The notes below the pieces were generated by a model that did not search any database, was not told the DNA's origin, and saw only the letters and a program-made list of their open reading frames with translations. Shown one piece after another: positions 43,802-51,413 of a stretch of DNA of 51,727 bases (position 1 is the first letter of the stretch; the number at the start of each line of letters is the position of its first letter). This DNA is from Candidatus Thalassarchaeum sp. GTDB lineage: Archaea > Thermoplasmatota > Poseidoniia > Poseidoniales > Thalassarchaeaceae. The stretch is taken from positions 1 to 51,727 of the forward strand of contig JAKURM010000004.1 in assembly GCA_022449945.1 (NCBI GenBank), read 5' to 3'. A program made the translations under genes and the position numbers.

Positions 43802-45325
43802 ATGGTTGATATCCTGATAGATGGGTGCTCCTTGACTCTGGAGCAGGCTATGTCGTTAGCTTCTGGCCAATCCACTGCTTCTCTATCAATAGAATCAAGG
43901 GAAAAGATGTGCGAATCACGAGCTGCAGTAGAGGATATAGTCCGTTCTGGAGACACTGTATACGGGATAAATACAGGTTTCGGGGCAATGTCATCGGTTA
44001 GAATACAAGACGACGAAATAGAGGCTCTTCAGGCAAATCTGGTCAGAAGCCATGCCTGTGGCGTAGGAGAGAGAATGGAGCCAGAGCACGTACTCCTAAT
44101 GATGGTTTTCAGGGCCAATTCAATCGCGAAGGGTATCTCCGGCTCGAGACCCGAGGTCGTCGATCTGATCCTCTCGATGGTTAACTCGAGGATATCGCCC
44201 GAAGTACCACGAATCGGGTCTCTCGGAGCATCTGGAGATCTAGCTCCTCTCTCTCACATGGCATTGTCAATGATGGGGGAGGGAAAATGCTCAGTCTACG
44301 AAAACGGCTTATGGGAAAGTCGAGATAGCATGGATGCCCTTTCAGATGCTGGCTTGGAACCGATAAAACTCCTTGCGAAGGAAGGACTCTCACTGATCAA
44401 CGGGACAAGCCAGATGTGTGCATTTCTTGCTGTAACAGTATTAAACATGGAGACTCTTGCCTTCGCTGCTGATGCTTCATTGGCTTGCTCATTGGAGGCC
44501 ATTCGGGGATCCCAAAAGCCATTTGACCCTAGAATACAGGCATCTCGACCGCAATTCGGGCAAGCTGTCTCCGCTGCTAGGATTCTGGAACTTCTTTCTG
44601 ATTCCGAGATTTCGACTTCCGATGGGGATTACGACAGGGTACAGGACGCATACTGTTTCAGGGGCGCCCCTCAAGTCCCTGGCCCCGTTATCGATCTACT
44701 ACGAGCAACGAGGAGGATGCTGGAAATTGAGATCAACAGTGCTACTGACAACCCCCTAGTATTCGTGGAAGGGGACGATGCCGAAATTATCAGCGGAGGA
44801 AATTTCCATGGACAAAATCTGGCCCTTGCCAGTGATGCGATAGCCATTGCATGTCACGAACTAGCCGCAATCTCAGAGAGAAGGATAAACCAGCTCTTGG
44901 ATCCAAAGTGGAGCGGCCAGAAAGCCTTCCTCGCCACCAAAGAGGGACTTGAGAGCGGACTGATGATAATTCAGTACGTTGCTGCCTCGATAATTTCAGA
45001 ATTGCACTTACTAGCAAACCCTGCTACTACGAGCAACACTCCAGTCAGCATGGGCAAGGAGGACCACGCATCGATGGGATCGACGGGCTGCCACAGGGCC
45101 CTTCGGTCAACTATGCTTCTTTCCCAGGCCATAGCAAACGAGATGGTTTGCTCCTCAGAGGCCTTGGATGGAATCGATGAAAAGGCCGGAGAGGGAGTCT
45201 CGAAGATTCACAAATGGGTCAGGACAATAGTCTCTCCGTTAGATGGTGATAGAACAATGACGGATGAGTGCGAGGCTTTGTCGCGAGCAATAGTAGGAGG
45301 GCACCTCTCCAGCTTATTCGGGTGA
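43802..45325 (+). CDS. hutH: Histidine ammonia-lyase
   Basis: First step of histidine degradation: elimination of ammonia to urocanate. 507 residues. The autocatalytic MIO cofactor forms from Ala143-Ser144-Gly145 in GSLGASGDLAPLSHMAL. VYGINTGFGAMSSV, the GISGSRPEVV segment, LSLINGTSQM, QDAYCFRGAPQVPG and NSATDNPLVF are all characteristic. ATG 43802 is 31 bp downstream of hutU. Together with ftcD, fchA, hutU and hutI this completes His to Glu in the window, making ammonia, glutamate and methenyl-folate. Confidence 0.96.
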   Translation: MVDILIDGCSLTLEQAMSLASGQSTASLSIESREKMCESRAAVEDIVRSGDTVYGINTGFGAMSSVRIQDDEIEALQANLVRSHACGVGERMEPEHVLLMMVFRANSIAKGISGSRPEVVDLILSMVNSRISPEVPRIGSLGASGDLAPLSHMALSMMGEGKCSVYENGLWESRDSMDALSDAGLEPIKLLAKEGLSLINGTSQMCAFLAVTVLNMETLAFAADASLACSLEAIRGSQKPFDPRIQASRPQFGQAVSAARILELLSDSEISTSDGDYDRVQDAYCFRGAPQVPGPVIDLLRATRRMLEIEINSATDNPLVFVEGDDAEIISGGNFHGQNLALASDAIAIACHELAAISERRINQLLDPKWSGQKAFLATKEGLESGLMIIQYVAASIISELHLLANPATTSNTPVSMGKEDHASMGSTGCHRALRSTMLLSQAIANEMVCSSEALDGIDEKAGEGVSKIHKWVRTIVSPLDGDRTMTDECEALSRAIVGGHLSSLFG

Positions 45326-45329
45326 TAAA

Positions 45330-46052
45330 TTGCAGGAAAAATTGCACATGACAAGGCATCCGGGAACTAATCCCCCGCCATTCGACACGAAAGTTGCAGA
45401 GACAAAGGAAAGCTACTTGCTACTTGACCAGACTTACTGCTACCCCAGAGGTGGTGGACAACCGGGGGATACGGGAACGATCATTTCTGGCGGCACTCCT
45501 GTTTCTACTCTTCACGAGGTCCTGCCGGGTGAAATGATACTACACCCTGTAGATGACGTTGGAGACTTCTCAATAGGCCAGGAGATAACTTGCGAAATTG
45601 ACGTTAAGAGGAGGAACGGACATACTCTGATGCACACGTCACAGCATATCTTCTCAGCTCTAGCAGAGGATATCTGGGGCGCTGAGACAGTCGGGAACCA
45701 GATAGGGGCCGAACAATCCAGGGTCGATTTGTTGTTCGACAACAAAGAAGTGTTCGACCCAGACGTCCTCGTCGATGCCGTTAACTCAGTAATCGGGTCA
45801 AACGTTGATGTGAACGTTCACGAGTGGGACAGGGGGAGAATCATGGAACACAAGCAGATGAGGCACACCAAATTCATGCACAGGATTCCAGAAACCATTA
45901 CTCACCTTAGGGTGGTAGAGGTGGAGGACGTGGACTTATGCCCCTGCGCCGGAACACATGCATCAAATACCTCGCAGATCCCAACGGTCAGGTACATCGG
46001 AAAGAAGAACAAGGGAAAGGGCAGGTTGAGAGTTTCATACGAATTTGAATGA
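45330..46052 (+). CDS. alaX: AlaX-type alanyl-tRNA editing protein
   Basis: Free-standing editing domain that hydrolyses Ser (and Gly) mischarged onto tRNA-Ala. 240 residues. YPRGGGQPGDTG near the N-terminus, the zinc-site helix GHTLMHTSQHIFSAL with an HxxxH, and CPCAGTHASNT with Cys and His, are the AlaRS editing-domain motifs. The start may be TTG 45330 or ATG 45348. It begins 4 nt after hutH, so it is in the same run although unrelated to histidine. The 3' end is 27 bp from the convergent tRNA-Val gene. Confidence 0.9.
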   Translation: MQEKLHMTRHPGTNPPPFDTKVAETKESYLLLDQTYCYPRGGGQPGDTGTIISGGTPVSTLHEVLPGEMILHPVDDVGDFSIGQEITCEIDVKRRNGHTLMHTSQHIFSALAEDIWGAETVGNQIGAEQSRVDLLFDNKEVFDPDVLVDAVNSVIGSNVDVNVHEWDRGRIMEHKQMRHTKFMHRIPETITHLRVVEVEDVDLCPCAGTHASNTSQIPTVRYIGKKNKGKGRLRVSYEFE

Positions 46053-46079
46053 CAATATGATTAGTATCACTTCTAATGG

Positions 46080-46152
46080 TGGGCTCGGCAGGAATTGAAC
46101 CTGCGATCTTCGCCATGTCAAGGCGACGTCATAACCCCTAGACCACGAGCCC
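46080..46152 (-). tRNA. tRNA-Val (anticodon GAC)
   Basis: 73-nt cloverleaf on the minus strand. Acceptor GGGCTCG/CGAGCCC with discriminator A, anticodon stem TCGCC/GGCGA with loop TTGACAT (anticodon GAC), and a T loop TTCAATT. CCA is not encoded in full; CC follows the discriminator. No intron. Confidence 0.95.
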
Positions 46153-46196
46153 GGCTTTCATCGCAGTAAACATTCACACAAGAATGATTCTGAGGC

Positions 46197-46349
46197 TCAT
46201 GATACAATTTTTGATATTCTTCCATCACAATTATGATTTGAACACGATCCTGCAGCTCTAGTACGGCCATTGCTCATCTTGATTAGTTTCGGAGCAATGA
46301 TCACAACATATGTCTTGCACTTCATGCAGAATCCGTGTACATCACTCAT
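46197..46349 (-). CDS. Small zinc-ribbon protein, DUF5679-like
   Basis: 50 residues. FCMKCKTYVVI then NGRTRAAGSCSNHNC resembles the short archaeal/bacterial DUF5679 zinc proteins, which have CxxC, a conserved NGR, and a second cysteine pair. Metal ligands would be Cys8/Cys11 and Cys36/Cys41. In the second pair four residues separate the cysteines rather than two, so the metal site may be altered. No SD near the ATG, but TTATGAAATATT about 30-40 nt upstream is TATA-like. It lies 45 bp before tRNA-Val in the same direction. Function unknown. Confidence 0.7.
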   Translation of the reverse strand: MSDVHGFCMKCKTYVVIIAPKLIKMSNGRTRAAGSCSNHNCDGRISKIVS

Positions 46350-46623
46350 AGTTATGCTAAATCATTTCAGACTTCAATATTTCATAACATGCAGGGTTAG
46401 ATTGGCGTTTTAGGTAAAAATTTGCAAAAACGATGTACTGAGGGTATATAGCGAGAAATCTATACAAATCATTTTCTGATAATCATGGTTATCAGAAACA
46501 AACACTGCGATATTTTGCTACATTTGCGAATATAGACATGGATTCTGGAGAGATCGGAATATATTGACAATTATTGAGAAACATATTAAGTTAAATTAAA
46601 ACTGTTATAATTTAATATTAGCA
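46350..46623. other. AT-rich intergenic region between hutI and the small zinc protein gene
   Basis: 274 bp without a supported gene, much richer in A and T than the surrounding genes. It holds a TATA-like GGGTATATAGC at 46443-46453, a 26-bp palindrome and part of a long AT hairpin, listed separately. It serves as the upstream region of the small zinc protein gene (minus strand) and the 3' flank of hutI (minus strand). Confidence 0.7.
46473..46498. promoter_or_regulatory. 26-bp palindrome, probable operator
   Basis: Arms TTTCTGATAA and TTATCAGAAA are perfect over 10 bp around the centre TCATGG, itself nearly palindromic. The symmetry fits a dimeric regulator. It is 124 bp upstream of the small zinc protein start and downstream of hutI; which gene it controls is not evident. 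Confidence 0.55.
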
Positions 46624-46634
46624 TTAATATGTTT
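46579..46634. repeat. Nested AT-rich inverted repeats at the hutI 3' end
   Basis: Outer arms AAACATATTAA (46579-46589) and TTAATATGTTT (46624-46634) are perfect, and inner arms TTAAATTA and TAATTTAA (46591-46598, 46608-46615) lie within. The outer right arm includes the hutI stop codon (TAA at 46624-46626). It may be a 3' mRNA structure or terminator of hutI. Confidence 0.5.
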
Positions 46635-47916
46635 TATTTTGATTTACAATAATGCCATCAATCAACGTCTTGCTAACTGGAGATGTACCTGGCGTCTGGC
46701 ACCAACTGTCTGCTGAACTAGACCATAGTATGTTTAGGTCCGCCCGTCTTCCTTCAGCAATTACACCTCTTACGCTATTATCGGGAAACATGGTTGATGC
46801 GGGGTTCCTAGTAGCTGCTGCAAGCGAAACAATCGGATCAATCCCCATTCTGTGCGAAAGCAAACTACCAATGAATGGTAATGATGTAATGGGGCAGTTT
46901 GGATTAAAGTCAGTTGCAATTGAAAATGGCCAATCTTCATCAATGCATTTGGAAATTGGCAGGTCAAGCTCTTTGCCTAAAATGTAAGGAGTTCCTGGTA
47001 GGAAGGTCTGAACTGTCCCCGATTCGGCTGCAGCGATTCTCGAATCTTCATTAGAGCAAGCCACATGATCCCCGCTCACTGAACCAAGTTCCGCTGCTAA
47101 CTCCAGACCCCCGCTATCGACAAACTCATCCACATGAAGCCTAGACCCAAGCCCTTCTGCCTTTGCAGCATTGACAATGTCCTCTGTTTCTTCGTTTGTG
47201 AACCAACCCTCTTCGCAGAAAACATCTACCCATTTTGCCAGGCCCAGCTCATTTACAACTGGGAGTTGTTCTGAAATCAGCTCTTCCATATATTCTCCCC
47301 GACTCTTCTCTCGAGGAAAATCATGAGCCCCCAGCCATGTGGGAACAATGTTGCACGGAGTTTCCCTATTGATCATTGATACGGACTCTAGAATCTTTAC
47401 TTCTGTTTCCAAGTCCAATCCATAGCCACTTTTTGCTTCCATGGATGTAGTTCCGTTTGTTATGAACGACTGGCATCTACTCAGTCCAGAGCTCACAATC
47501 CTTTCTTGGGGGGCTGATCTTGTGCTTAATACGGTCTTCCATATACCGCCCCCAATTTCTGCGATTTGCTGGTATGAATTTCCTGATTGCCGTAGTGCCA
47601 ATTCGTTTGCTCGGTCTCCCGCCCATACTAGGTGCGTGTGGGAATCCACGAAACCAGGTACAATCGCCATACCACCTACGTCGATAACACTCACATCTAC
47701 CGAGCTCTTCTTGGATGGATACCATGGGGCAAATTCAGTAATCAATTCAGTTGATTGCTCTATTCTCTCCACATATCCATCATTGATCAAAATGCCCATT
47801 CCTGGACTATGGACTATGGACTCTCGGTCATGCAAACGTTCTCCTGAAAGGGGAAATTCATCATCTCCCGTAGACATGTGAGCAACCTCTCCGCAGTTGT
47901 GAATCAGAGTTCGCAT
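46624..47916 (-). CDS. hutI: Imidazolonepropionase
   Basis: Amidohydrolase that opens imidazolonepropionate to N-formimino-L-glutamate. 430 residues; PGFVDSHTHLVWAGDR holds the HxH metal site, and GTTSMEAKSGYGLDLETEVKIL, LGAHDFP, HVDEFVDSGG, GDHVACS and ATDFNPNC are family-specific. It supplies the step between HutU and FtcD but is on the opposite strand, 570 bp from the end of alaX, so the pathway genes form two units. Divergent from kae1 across 50 bp. Confidence 0.96.
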   Translation of the reverse strand: MRTLIHNCGEVAHMSTGDDEFPLSGERLHDRESIVHSPGMGILINDGYVERIEQSTELITEFAPWYPSKKSSVDVSVIDVGGMAIVPGFVDSHTHLVWAGDRANELALRQSGNSYQQIAEIGGGIWKTVLSTRSAPQERIVSSGLSRCQSFITNGTTSMEAKSGYGLDLETEVKILESVSMINRETPCNIVPTWLGAHDFPREKSRGEYMEELISEQLPVVNELGLAKWVDVFCEEGWFTNEETEDIVNAAKAEGLGSRLHVDEFVDSGGLELAAELGSVSGDHVACSNEDSRIAAAESGTVQTFLPGTPYILGKELDLPISKCIDEDWPFSIATDFNPNCPITSLPFIGSLLSHRMGIDPIVSLAAATRNPASTMFPDNSVRGVIAEGRRADLNILWSSSADSWCQTPGTSPVSKTLIDGIIVNQNKTY

Positions 47917-47966
47917 GACTCCTGATACTCAGGACAGTTGAAAGAACTCGCGCTCTTCGGTGTTCT

Positions 47967-48974
47967 GTGGGGCGACTAATTGTCGGCATAGAGAGCACTG
48001 CGCATACCCTTTCATTTGGGGTAGTCGACTCCGATGGGACTTTGTTCCCATCCCATTCGTCGTTATTCCGCCCAGAAGAAGGTGGAATTCACCCGAGAGA
48101 AGCAGCTGACCATCATTCTGATTCGGCATCTAATCTATTGGATATGCTATCTAGTAGCACTGACTTCAATTGGGACTCGGTGGAGGCAATTGCCTTCAGC
48201 CAGGGTCCTGGTCTGGGACCCTGCCTCCGAATCGGAGCATCTGTAGCACGCTCTCTTTCAACCAGCCTCGGAGTACCTTTAATTGGAGTGAATCATTGTG
48301 TGGCACATATTGAAATTGGTAGGAATCAGACTGGCTGCATTGACCCCGTCTTGCTTTATGTTAGCGGTGGGAATACGCAGGTAATTGCACGTTCCGATGG
48401 TAGATACAGGGTACTTGGGGAGACATTAGACATAGGAATAGGCAACATGCTCGATAAATTTGCTCGTTTGCACGGCATTCCATTTCCAGGCGGACCCGAG
48501 ATTGAGAGATTGGCCGACGAATATCTCCAGAAGGCTGAACCGGATATGGACCCAGTTCAGTTGCCATATGGGGTCCAAGGGATGGACATTGCATTCTCTG
48601 GAATCCTCACATCTGCGATTCAGAAAGTATCTGACGGAGCTCCGTTGGAACAAGTCTGCTGGTCACTTCAAGAGCACACATTTGCCACTTGCATAGAAGT
48701 CGCCGAGCGGGCGATGGCACATACGGGTAAAACAGAACTACTTCTCGGTGGAGGAGTTGCATGCAATGGTCGACTTAGGGAGATGTCAAGCATCATGTGT
48801 TCCGAGAGGGACGCAGTTTCGTACTGGCCTGAGAAGGCATACTGTATTGATAATGGGACTATGATCGCTGAATTGGGTAGAAGGATGTACCAGCAAGGCA
48901 TTACTACTAGTCTGGGAGACAGCGGCATCAACCCCCTGCTGCGAACCGATAACACAGACGTAACTTGGCCATAG
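47967..48974 (+). CDS. kae1: Kae1/TsaD, tRNA threonylcarbamoyladenosine synthase catalytic subunit
   Basis: Catalytic subunit of the KEOPS complex, which makes t6A37 on ANN-decoding tRNAs. 335 residues from GTG. VGIESTAHTLSFGVV, EAADHHS, AFSQGPGLGPCLRIGASVARSL, the metal site GVNHCVAHIEIGR (HxxxH), LYVSGGNTQVI, GIPFPGGPEIERLA and LLGGGVACNGRL are all typical. The Bud32 kinase, fused in some euryarchaea, is not attached here. No other KEOPS gene is adjacent. Confidence 0.93.
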   Translation: MGRLIVGIESTAHTLSFGVVDSDGTLFPSHSSLFRPEEGGIHPREAADHHSDSASNLLDMLSSSTDFNWDSVEAIAFSQGPGLGPCLRIGASVARSLSTSLGVPLIGVNHCVAHIEIGRNQTGCIDPVLLYVSGGNTQVIARSDGRYRVLGETLDIGIGNMLDKFARLHGIPFPGGPEIERLADEYLQKAEPDMDPVQLPYGVQGMDIAFSGILTSAIQKVSDGAPLEQVCWSLQEHTFATCIEVAERAMAHTGKTELLLGGGVACNGRLREMSSIMCSERDAVSYWPEKAYCIDNGTMIAELGRRMYQQGITTSLGDSGINPLLRTDNTDVTWP

Positions 48975-49029
48975 AGTCGCGAATACTTATGAGAGGCCGT
49001 ATGGCCGGTAATACGAGGACGATTAGACA

Positions 49030-49854
49030 GTGCAGAGGAGGAGAAGGAGCAAGCCCGCGCCAAAGGACGTATTTGGCAGTTCCCAACCCGCCCAGCCAAC
49101 AAAGTCCCCAACTCGGTCCAGACCTCCACTACCTTCGCGACCGCGTACCCAGATTACCCCTCCATCGGTTCCTGGAGCCAAGAGCAAGGACGATCAAAAG
49201 CCCACTACGGAGAAACCGAGTGTCGTCGAGCCAATTCTGGAAACTCCAGAGGATAGTTCAGAGCCAATAGATGAATCTGAAGTGAAGGTGGAAGCAGATC
49301 CACAAGAGGAAATTCTCGAGGAGCAGCTTCTAGCTAAACAGCCAAAGCAGAAGAAGACACTTGGTTTGAGCAAGAAGGAAGCGGTACTTGATGCACCTGC
49401 CGAAACTGTGGAAAAACCCCACACCTCAACAAGTCAGAAGGCCAGGGAACTGATAGAGAGCAGCATTCTACGGGCATCTAAACCCGTGGCGACACCTGTA
49501 ACCCCCACAGCAAAGAAGATCGAAACACCCGTGGCGAAGCCAGAAGTCAAGCCAAAAACACAGAGGAAGTTCCGAAACAGAGTCTCTTCATACCAACCTG
49601 CAAATCGCGCCAGGAGACTGGACAGGAGCAGACACATGGAGTACAAATACGAAATGCGAGGAGTCCTGGTCGATATTGGAGTCCCAGAAGAGCATCGATC
49701 CAGTCTCCTTGCCACAATTTGGGCTAGGGGGGAGAGGCAGACCACAAAGGAGGCCAAGGACTTCATCTTGGAAAAGATGGATGAGGGTATAATTGACGAT
49801 GAGCAGCACGACATACTGATCAAGATTGTCGATGGCTACACAGTTAGACGATAA
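49030..49854 (+). CDS. Unknown protein: long disordered region plus small C-terminal domain
   Basis: 274 residues. Residues 1-190 are rich in Pro, Lys, Glu, Ser and Thr, with low-complexity stretches (KPVATPVTPTAKKIETPVAKPEVKPK), and are probably disordered. The last 80 or so (from RRLDRSRHMEYKYEMRGVL to YTVRR) look like a compact helical domain with VDIGVPEEHRSSLLATIWARGER and KMDEGIIDDEQHDILIKIV. The start is GTG 49030, because an in-frame TAG lies 6 nt upstream. It overlaps mcmA by 23 nt. No recognised family. A membership in the mutase operon is doubtful. Confidence 0.65.
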   Translation: MQRRRRSKPAPKDVFGSSQPAQPTKSPTRSRPPLPSRPRTQITPPSVPGAKSKDDQKPTTEKPSVVEPILETPEDSSEPIDESEVKVEADPQEEILEEQLLAKQPKQKKTLGLSKKEAVLDAPAETVEKPHTSTSQKARELIESSILRASKPVATPVTPTAKKIETPVAKPEVKPKTQRKFRNRVSSYQPANRARRLDRSRHMEYKYEMRGVLVDIGVPEEHRSSLLATIWARGERQTTKEAKDFILEKMDEGIIDDEQHDILIKIVDGYTVRR

Positions 49855-51412
49855 CATCAGAATGGTTCTTGTCCGTGTGCTTAGTGGGACGTTCATGCCC
49901 AATGGCAGTAAAGACTCCTCACCAGCCGGCTCTCCACCATACCGCCGTGGAATACATGCAGGAATGTACAGGGACAGGCTATGGACCATGAGGCAATATG
50001 CCGGATTCTCTACTCCATCAAAGACCAACCAACGTTTCAGGGCACTCCTCGATGGAGGGCAAACAGGAATCTCTGTAGCATTCGACCTACCAACTCAACT
50101 TGGCCTCGATTCCGATGACCACCAATCGGCCGGTGAGGTGGGGAAGGTAGGAGTCGCTATTGACTCAATTCATGACATGAGAGTCTTATTTGATGGAATT
50201 GACCTAGGGAGAGTTTCCACATCAATGACGATAAATGCGCCTGCAACGACGCTCCTAGCACTCTATGTCGCAGTCGCAGACGAGAGAGGCGTCCGTCGAA
50301 ACGAAATATCCGGAACTGTGCAGAATGACATCCTCAAGGAATATATGGCTAGAGGGCTATACGTATATCCCCCAGAGCAGTCAGTAAGACTAACTACTGA
50401 CCTGATGAACTGGTGCTCCAACAATGCCCCCAGATGGAACACAATTTCCGTTAGTGGTTACCATCTCAGGGAGGCAGGATGCACCGCTGCACAGGAGGTC
50501 GGAATGACATTGTCCAATGCATTATTCTATGCCAGGAGCGCCATAGATTCAGGAATGGAGTTCGACGAATTTGCACCACGGATGTCATTCTTTTTCGCTT
50601 GCCACAACGATTTCCTAGAAGAAATCGCCAAGTTTCGTGCCGCTAGGGAGCTCTGGCATAAATTAGTACTAGACGAGTTCGGTCCATCCGACCCCCGTTC
50701 ATCGCAGCTGAGATTCCACACACAGACATCAGGTGTCACCCTCACCGCACAACAACCCCTGAACAACGCAATTCGCGTTTCATACCAGGCTCTTGCAGCC
50801 GTCCTAGGTGGTACTCAATCACTTCATACTAATAGCTACGACGAGGCACTCGGCCTCCCTACCGAGGATTCCGTAACCATCGCTCTCCGGACTCAGCAGA
50901 TTATCGCAGAGGAGACAGGAATCGCCTCTCACGTAGACCCAATGGGAGGTTCCGAGGCCGTGGAGGAACTAACTGAGAAGATCATCTCTGATTCGCATTC
51001 CATCATCCGGAAGATTGACTCGATGGGAGGTGCCATGGAATGTGTAAAGTCCGGACACCAGCAGAGGCTGATTCACGAAAGTGCTTGGGTTCAACTGAAG
51101 GGGATAGAATCCGGAAGCGAGCTTGTTGTGGGCGTGAATTCCCATTCAAACGAGGACGATCCCGTTTTCGAGGGCATGATAATCGATCCGAAGGACGAGC
51201 GTGATAAGGTGGGCGAACTAGTCGTTATGAAATCAAACCGGGACGAGGCACGAGTCAGTGAATCCCTAGCTGCTCTGGAAGAAATATGTAAGGGGGACGG
51301 AAATGTCATGGATGCACTTATTGTCGCTCTGAAGGCGGAGGCAACAGTAGGGGAAGTCAATGGGGTTATGAGAGAAGTTTTCGGTACATGGATGGCTCCT
51401 AGTGGTGTTTGA
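49832..51412 (+). CDS. mcmA: Methylmalonyl-CoA mutase, large (catalytic) subunit
   Basis: Rearranges methylmalonyl-CoA to succinyl-CoA; the B12 domain is the separate mcmB product at the other end of the window. 526 residues from ATG 49832 (alternatives TTG 49826, ATG 49862). YRDRLWTMRQYAGF, GQTGISVAFDLPTQLGLDSD, SMTINAPATTLLALYVAVA, GTVQNDILKEYMARG, RPRLSFFF-like PRMSFFFACHNDFLEEIAKFRAARELW and LGGTQSLHTNSYDEALGLPTE are all canonical. The N-terminus is about 40 residues shorter than bacterial large subunits. It overlaps the preceding unknown gene by 23 nt; mce follows 1 nt after its stop. Confidence 0.96.
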   Translation: MATQLDDNIRMVLVRVLSGTFMPNGSKDSSPAGSPPYRRGIHAGMYRDRLWTMRQYAGFSTPSKTNQRFRALLDGGQTGISVAFDLPTQLGLDSDDHQSAGEVGKVGVAIDSIHDMRVLFDGIDLGRVSTSMTINAPATTLLALYVAVADERGVRRNEISGTVQNDILKEYMARGLYVYPPEQSVRLTTDLMNWCSNNAPRWNTISVSGYHLREAGCTAAQEVGMTLSNALFYARSAIDSGMEFDEFAPRMSFFFACHNDFLEEIAKFRAARELWHKLVLDEFGPSDPRSSQLRFHTQTSGVTLTAQQPLNNAIRVSYQALAAVLGGTQSLHTNSYDEALGLPTEDSVTIALRTQQIIAEETGIASHVDPMGGSEAVEELTEKIISDSHSIIRKIDSMGGAMECVKSGHQQRLIHESAWVQLKGIESGSELVVGVNSHSNEDDPVFEGMIIDPKDERDKVGELVVMKSNRDEARVSESLAALEEICKGDGNVMDALIVALKAEATVGEVNGVMREVFGTWMAPSGV

Positions 51413-51413
51413 T

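Noticed and set aside
48965-49270. Arg/Pro-rich frame starting near the kae1 stop
   Set aside because: Overlaps the 49030 gene in another frame. The latter has a coherent C-terminal domain and an in-frame start after a stop, so this frame is a shadow.
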